NCBI GenBank assembly: GCA_016926315.1
Contig: JAFGOU010000356.1
Coordinates: 1-9,716 of the forward strand
DNA length: 9,716 bases
Source: Chitinispirillaceae bacterium
Lineage (GTDB): Bacteria; Fibrobacterota; Chitinivibrionia; Chitinivibrionales; Chitinispirillaceae
Direction of reading: 5' to 3'
Part shown: in pieces, positions 6,901 to 9,716 of the stretch
Layout of the letters: every line of letters begins with the position of its first letter
How positions within the stretch are numbered: position 1 is the stretch's first letter
Notes under the pieces: generated by a model
The model's database searches: none
Seen by the model: the letters and a program-made list of their open reading frames with translations, nothing else
Told to the model about the DNA's origin: nothing
Position numbers and translations under genes: made by a program

Positions 6901-7330
6901 CCCGCGTGTCGCGAAAAAAGCCAATCGGTCGATCACCGATTTCCTTCGTCCCGAAGGAGACCTTATTGCGGTGCAGGTGGTGACCGCGGGCAGAGCAATC
7001 TCCAAAAAAATAAGCGACTATCTGGTGCGGAAAAACAACTATACGTCCGGTTATTATCTGAACGGTATCGCGATCTCGCTTACCGAAGATCTTGCCGACC
7101 GCACCACAAACGAGATTCGGCGCGGTCTCGGTCTTTCGCTCGATACGGGCAGGCGGTACAGTTTCGGGTACGGCGGTCTGCCGCCGATTGATGAACAAAA
7201 AAAACTGTTTGAGCTCTGCGCCATTGAGGAGCGGCTGGGCATCACGCTCACCGAAGGATTTCAGATGGTGCCGGAGCATTCAACGCTTGGGATTTACATC
7301 CACCACGAGAAAGCGGAGTATCTGGGATGA
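3923..7330 (+). CDS. metH: Cobalamin-dependent methionine synthase
   Basis: Transfers the methyl group of 5-methyltetrahydrofolate to homocysteine through methylcobalamin, in the cytoplasm; last step of methionine synthesis. At 1,135 residues all modules are present in standard order. The homocysteine domain (about 1-310) has FDGALGTQIQ near the N-terminus and the zinc-binding Cys229 (LNCGTGP) and Cys295-Cys296 (GGCCGTTP). The pterin domain starts at about 343 (VIIGERLNAQGSRK). The cobalamin cap starts at about 635, and the B12 Rossmann domain (about 720-850) has the Asp735-x-His737-x-x-Gly740 motif (DVHDIG), His737 being the lower cobalt ligand. The reactivation (AdoMet) domain (about 885-1135) has GRRYSFGYGG around 1076-1085. 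This last domain, about 250 residues, is shorter than the roughly 330 of E. coli MetH but keeps its core. The start at 3923 places the conserved FDGA motif at the usual distance, though no Shine-Dalgarno is visible. No riboswitch fits in the 62-base leader. Confidence 0.97.
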   Translation: MTCLFRTFLSERVPVVFDGALGTQIQNAGLQSDDFDGNDGCIEVLNLTRPGIIKKIHTEYIAAGANVIETNTFGANRAKLQDKGLASRCVEINREGARLAREAADAHGAGGKRVCVCGTLGPTGFLPSSKEKGLQGGSFDDIAALFEEQAGALLDGGVDLFLIETAQDLLEVRAALFGINRLKRQRASDVPVQVQVTLDTTGRMLLGSDLRAFLGAVTALEIDAVGLNCGTGPAEMRPFIEQLLALTGLPVSMIPNAGIPENAGGRAVYSMEPSAFADIMAPLVLTKGLQIIGGCCGTTPAHIRELVSRVKGRTVVSRAGSRLSCFCATGISGIDLESAARPVIIGERLNAQGSRKTKELLLARNWEELGDLALKQARRNCHLLDLCVATNERDDEADSMKTLLSYLSDRVVTPFSIDTTELRVFDRALRVSPGSALLNSINLERGSERARNVLALARDFGCPVIALTIDDHGMARTVERKVGLARALRDLACGEYGLPEHFLYIDPLVFTLATGDEENADAAATSLRALGVIKQEMPGLRTVMGVSNVSFGFSPPARRVLNNLLLYHAVKHGLDAAIFNPLHLDDVGTYDPAVRRLGEDLLYNRSPDALASFIHHFEETSPDKKEKQRKKAQPVERLSADQQLYRAIIDRDRRHVPGAIKRLLTTHDARAIIDSILLPAMADVGERMSAGTMILPFVLQAAEVMREAITILEPLLKDVLLESKGKILLATVFGDVHDIGKNLVGTILRNQGFEVVDLGKQVELQTIMRAVEEEKPDVVGLSALLVTTSREMAACVREFARRGFTLPVLIGGAAVNRDFASRIEVLEDGTRYKGGVYYGKDAFEAARVIESIKKSVPLPSIPVRPKVTFVHDHAQASNEAPEPLEYGPPLVPPFYGTGSVFTWDTGTLLEGIDSRRLFKTWWGGGKLDTAAFEKAMQDDFLPAFNTLCDSIKIEKLLGDAGALYGYFPVITDNELIIILDPSDMRTELMSFRFPRVAKKANRSITDFLRPEGDLIAVQVVTAGRAISKKISDYLVRKNNYTSGYYLNGIAISLTEDLADRTTNEIRRGLGLSLDTGRRYSFGYGGLPPIDEQKKLFELCAIEERLGITLTEGFQMVPEHSTLGIYIHHEKAEYLG

Positions 7331-7361
7331 GCGGCCCGGTTCTCATTCGATCGTCCTGCAG

Positions 7362-7595
7362 TCAGAAAACAAATCTGAAGATCCGGGTCGAGTTTCCGCT
7401 TTCAATTGATAACAAATAGGTTCCGCCGGTCATGGTTGCGGGATTCAGGGTAATCTGGCCAGATAATGTGAACTGCAACGATGTGTGTGTGATATCGCGT
7501 CCGGAGAGGCTAAAAAGCCGGATATGCGGATCATGTACCATCATATCCCTGCTGATCGAAAAAAGATGCTTGCCGATCCTGCGAACCGCGGGATA
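7362..7595 (-). other. Segment encoding the T9SS type A-like sorting domain
   Basis: Codes for residues 456-533 of the secreted protein. The pattern is a strand with LFSLSGRDI, a middle segment with alternating hydrophobics (LQFTLSGQITLNP), then GTYLLSIESGNSTRIFRFVF. This matches the general layout of Por secretion C-terminal domains (xLYDLxGRxV ... GxYxxxI ... xKxxx). The final residues are RFVF rather than the more usual KxxxK ending, so the subtype is uncertain. Confidence 0.65.
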
Positions 7596-8963
7596 ATAAT
7601 CTGAACGGTTCCGTGCTGCCGGATCAATGCGCGTTATCCCGTTGGCGGTCACCCGTACCGTTGTCTTCCCTGAAGAAATCGCCACGCTGGTCTGCGAAGA
7701 ACGGGTCTCTCGCACCACGGCGCCGGTATAGTCCATGAGCGAGAGCGAGTTGACCGTGCCGGATGCGGAGCGTGCGTCAACAATCAGGAAAAATGTTGCC
7801 GCAGACACGTCAGGAAATGAATCGAGCAGATCAGTGACGTCGAGTCCGATTTCAATGGTCGACGTGCCGCCGCTTCCGCACATGGGTAGCGCTCCGCCGG
7901 CATAGGTGAACTGCCGCGAAAAGCTCCTCGTTTTAGCCGGGCTGGTTGCCGTCGAGCCAGAGGCGATTCCCACGGAAAGCGCCAGGCCGTTCCGCTGGCT
8001 ATGGGTGATGGACGCCTTGAGCGCCATGCGGGGCTCGTAGTCCTTTCGTACCGTTATGAAGGAGACCTGATTCCCGTTTTTGATTCCACCTTCTGTTTCA
8101 TCCATAACCAGAAGGCGGTACGGACAGTAATAGAATCCGTCATCGCCGGACGAGGTGCCGTGGGAATCAGCCATCTTGAGCGCGCCGATCTCCCAGTCTG
8201 CCATGGTAACACGGTTGTCGCCGGTGAGGTCGATGGTGTTGGTAAACCTGCCGTCACCGTTGAAATCGTACCGGATACTGTCATTGTATCCCACCACGGT
8301 CTGGGCATGGTCGCCGCTGGTGCCGTACCGCCGCATGATGCTTTTGCCGGTTTCAGGGCCTGACGGTATGGGCATGAGCTGTTTTCCCTGGGAGCGGATG
8401 CCGAAATTGCACACCCCGCCGACCGGCGATCCGTTGCCGTGGTCAACGAGCCATTGTTTTACCCTTGCCAGAGCATTCGCCTCAAACATGTCAATCGAAT
8501 CGATCCGGTCGACACGGTTGTGCATTGCCTTGTAGTATAAATCATATCCGGTCATCCAGCGCGTCGGATACCCGTTGGTAAACCCTCCGAAATCAACGCT
8601 GTTAGCAATGCCGTTTTCACGGATAATGGTCCAGGCGTCGATGTACATGTGGCTGGTTCCGTTCATCGAGCTGCCGTCATTCAGGAAATGGTACGTATAG
8701 CAGTACGGGTACTGGTTGGCAGCGGTGTTGGCCGGCAGGTTCCGTGCCGCATTTATCTCGTATGTGAAGGTATACGCGACGCCGTTGGCATTGCCGCAAC
8801 TGTATCCCTGCTGGCTGAAAATCGGCCGGAAATATTTATTTGCGCTGTTATCAACGCTTGAAGGAAGCGGATCGGAGCTGCGTTCTATCGATATCCCGCA
8901 GAACCCGCCTGCAAAAAAACAGAGAACCGACATAAAAAACAGAATGATTTTCCCGGCGTACAT
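7362..8963 (-). CDS. Secreted papain-like (C1-type) protein with EF-hand insertion and T9SS-like C-terminal domain
   Basis: 533 residues. An N-terminal Sec signal peptide (1 to about 22: Lys5, then a hydrophobic run ending FFAGGFCG) indicates export. The next part resembles papain-family peptidases: QQGYSCGNANGVAYTF (51-65) with candidate nucleophile Cys56, GDHAQTVVGYND (217-228) with His219, and ADSHGTSSGDDGFYYCPY (265-282) in the place of papain's NSWG segment, where Asp266 replaces the usual Asn. Between His219 and Asp266 sit two back-to-back calcium-loop motifs (233-256). Residues about 310-445 are probably beta-rich; the last 78 (IRLFSLSGRDI ... GTYLLSIESG ... IFRFVF) look like a Por/T9SS type A sorting domain. 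So the protein is probably cell-surface or secreted. Activity is uncertain because the nucleophile alignment is ambiguous and the Asn is lost. The start is supported by GAGGT 5 bases upstream. The gene converges with metH with 31 bases between stops. Confidence 0.82.
   Translation of the reverse strand: MYAGKIILFFMSVLCFFAGGFCGISIERSSDPLPSSVDNSANKYFRPIFSQQGYSCGNANGVAYTFTYEINAARNLPANTAANQYPYCYTYHFLNDGSSMNGTSHMYIDAWTIIRENGIANSVDFGGFTNGYPTRWMTGYDLYYKAMHNRVDRIDSIDMFEANALARVKQWLVDHGNGSPVGGVCNFGIRSQGKQLMPIPSGPETGKSIMRRYGTSGDHAQTVVGYNDSIRYDFNGDGRFTNTIDLTGDNRVTMADWEIGALKMADSHGTSSGDDGFYYCPYRLLVMDETEGGIKNGNQVSFITVRKDYEPRMALKASITHSQRNGLALSVGIASGSTATSPAKTRSFSRQFTYAGGALPMCGSGGTSTIEIGLDVTDLLDSFPDVSAATFFLIVDARSASGTVNSLSLMDYTGAVVRETRSSQTSVAISSGKTTVRVTANGITRIDPAARNRSDYYPAVRRIGKHLFSISRDMMVHDPHIRLFSLSGRDITHTSLQFTLSGQITLNPATMTGGTYLLSIESGNSTRIFRFVF
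8196..8267 (-). other. Segment encoding two tandem EF-hand-type calcium loops
   Basis: Codes for residues 233-256. Loop 1 is D233-x-N235-x-D237-G238 (DFNGDGRFTNTI). Loop 2 is D245-x-T247-x-D249-N250 ... D256 (DLTGDNRVTMAD). Both fit the 12-residue DxDxDG calcium loop of dockerins and EF-hands. They are inserted between the catalytic-site His and Asn/Asp segments of the papain-like fold. Confidence 0.7.
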
Positions 8964-8968
8964 GTACT

Positions 8969-8973
8969 ACCTC
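8969..8973 (-). promoter_or_regulatory. Ribosome-binding site of the secreted papain-like gene
   Basis: On the minus strand GAGGT lies 5 bases before the ATG at 8963. The spacing and match are good, and the site supports this start together with the signal peptide that immediately follows. Confidence 0.65.
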
Positions 8974-9029
8974 ATTCCCTTAAAAGGCGGCGGTAGGGTT
9001 TAACGCCGTTGGCGGATCATCTGTTGGTA

Positions 9030-9057
9030 AATATAGGCCGAAATCAATAAAAATTCA
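9030..9057 (-). promoter_or_regulatory. Possible promoter for the secreted papain-like gene
   Basis: In the AT-rich part of the 161-base gap, the minus strand reads TGAATT (9057-9052), 16 bases, then TATATT (9035-9030), about 65 bases before the ATG. This resembles sigma-70 -35/-10 boxes, but the -35 match is poor and AT-rich DNA gives such matches by chance. No convincing mazG terminator was found in the same gap. Confidence 0.28.
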
Positions 9058-9124
9058 GGATAATTATCGCTGCTTCTCAGGAAGGACCTGGCCGATGAAA
9101 AACAGGGAAAAAATTCTGCATGCA

Positions 9125-9716
9125 TCAATCTTCAATCTGCATTCTCTTGCTCTCTTCCCACAGCTTGTCCATCTCATTAAGCGTTGCCGTATGAATGTCC
9201 TTTCCTGTTTTCTCATAATGGTCCTCGATATACCTGAACCGCTTCGCAAATTTTTTGGTCGTTGCGCGGAGCGCGTCCTCGGCGCAGATGTTGTGATGGC
9301 GCGCGACATTGACCAGGGCAAACATGATGTCTCCGAGCTCCTCCTCTGCATGGTCTTGATCGCCGGAAAGGATAGCCTCCTTGAACTCGTTGAACTCCTC
9401 AATCACCTTGTCGAGCACCGGTTGCACGTCGGTCCAGTCGAATCCGACGCGGGCGACGCGTCGCTGCATTTTCTCAGCCCTGAAAAGCGCAGGCAGGGTC
9501 TGCGGGATATCGTCTACCAGGTATTTCCGGTGGTTTTTTTTCTCCTCTTTCTTGATTTTTTCCCAGTTGTGCAGCACTTCCGACGTATCCGCGACCTCGA
9601 CGCTGCCGAAAACGTGCGGATGACGGCGTATCAATTTTTCGTTGATCGCCTGCGCCACGTCTTCGAGCGTGAAACGGCCTTCGTCCGCCGCGATCTGCGC
9701 GTGAAGCACCACCTGA
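9125..9716 (-). CDS. mazG: Nucleoside triphosphate pyrophosphohydrolase MazG (5' end outside window)
   Basis: Hydrolyses (d)NTPs to the monophosphate and pyrophosphate; in known bacteria it clears aberrant or oxidised nucleotides and affects stress survival. The visible 196 or so residues cover the end of the first MazG domain and the whole second one: QVVLHAQIAADEGRF, EKLIRRHPHVFG, LPALFRAEKMQRRVARVGFDW, the metal-binding EExxE (EEFNE) and ExxD (ELGD) motifs, and KFAKRFRYIEDH. The frame stays open to the right edge (a CAG codon at 9713-9715 precedes the GTG at 9712), and the family norm is about 260 residues, so roughly 65 N-terminal residues lie beyond the window. The next gene on this strand starts 161 bases downstream. 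Identification is secure. Confidence 0.95.
   Translation of the reverse strand, partial: QVVLHAQIAADEGRFTLEDVAQAINEKLIRRHPHVFGSVEVADTSEVLHNWEKIKKEEKKNHRKYLVDDIPQTLPALFRAEKMQRRVARVGFDWTDVQPVLDKVIEEFNEFKEAILSGDQDHAEEELGDIMFALVNVARHHNICAEDALRATTKKFAKRFRYIEDHYEKTGKDIHTATLNEMDKLWEESKRMQIED

Noticed and set aside
9084..9096. Small inverted repeat CAGG-AAGGA-CCTG downstream of mazG as a terminator
   Set aside because: The stem is only 4 bp and no proper T-run follows it on the mazG strand.
9118..9125. TGCATGCA palindrome at the mazG stop
   Set aside because: Eight bases is common by chance and nothing else around it suggests a site.
9710..9712. GTG at 9712 as the start of MazG
   Set aside because: It falls inside the conserved QVVLHAQ motif and the frame is open to the edge; the true start is outside.

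Overview
The window (9,716 bases, GC-rich) looks like the chromosome of a Gram-negative bacterium. The best clue to lineage is the secreted protein at 7362-8963. It has a papain-like core carrying an EF-hand-type insertion and ends in a domain resembling the type IX secretion (Por) sorting domain, a combination that points to the Fibrobacterota-Chlorobi-Bacteroidota supergroup. A Fibrobacterota/Chitinivibrionia-like lineage is my guess; it is an inference, not something the sequence proves. No rRNA, tRNA, CRISPR array, phage gene or transposase was seen. No gene-free stretch exceeds 300 bases.

Left part (1-2820, + strand): the C-terminal half of a DnaE-type error-prone DNA polymerase (ImuC/DnaE2-like, cut by the left edge) is followed by a compact Y-family polymerase homologue. 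This homologue has lost the catalytic acidic residues but keeps a C-terminal beta-clamp-binding motif. That is the signature of ImuB, the non-catalytic adaptor of the mutasome, so I read the pair as a damage-tolerance (translesion synthesis) cassette. A 105-bp palindromic repeat fills the gap between the two genes.

Middle (2868-7330, + strand): a DUF72 (YecE-like) TIM-barrel protein of unknown function, then a full-length cobalamin-dependent methionine synthase (MetH) with all its modules. Around 2813-2922 and inside the polymerase gene at 913-937 lie three copies of a short palindrome. Two of them are inside coding sequence, read in different frames.

Right part (7362-9716, - strand): the secreted papain-like/T9SS-type protein converges on metH, with only 31 bases between the stops. 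Upstream of it, across a short AT-rich gap, is mazG (nucleoside triphosphate pyrophosphohydrolase), whose 5' end is cut by the right edge. The MazG, ImuC and ImuB-like proteins are each linked to genome integrity or mutagenesis, but nothing in the sequence shows that the left and right groups are co-regulated.
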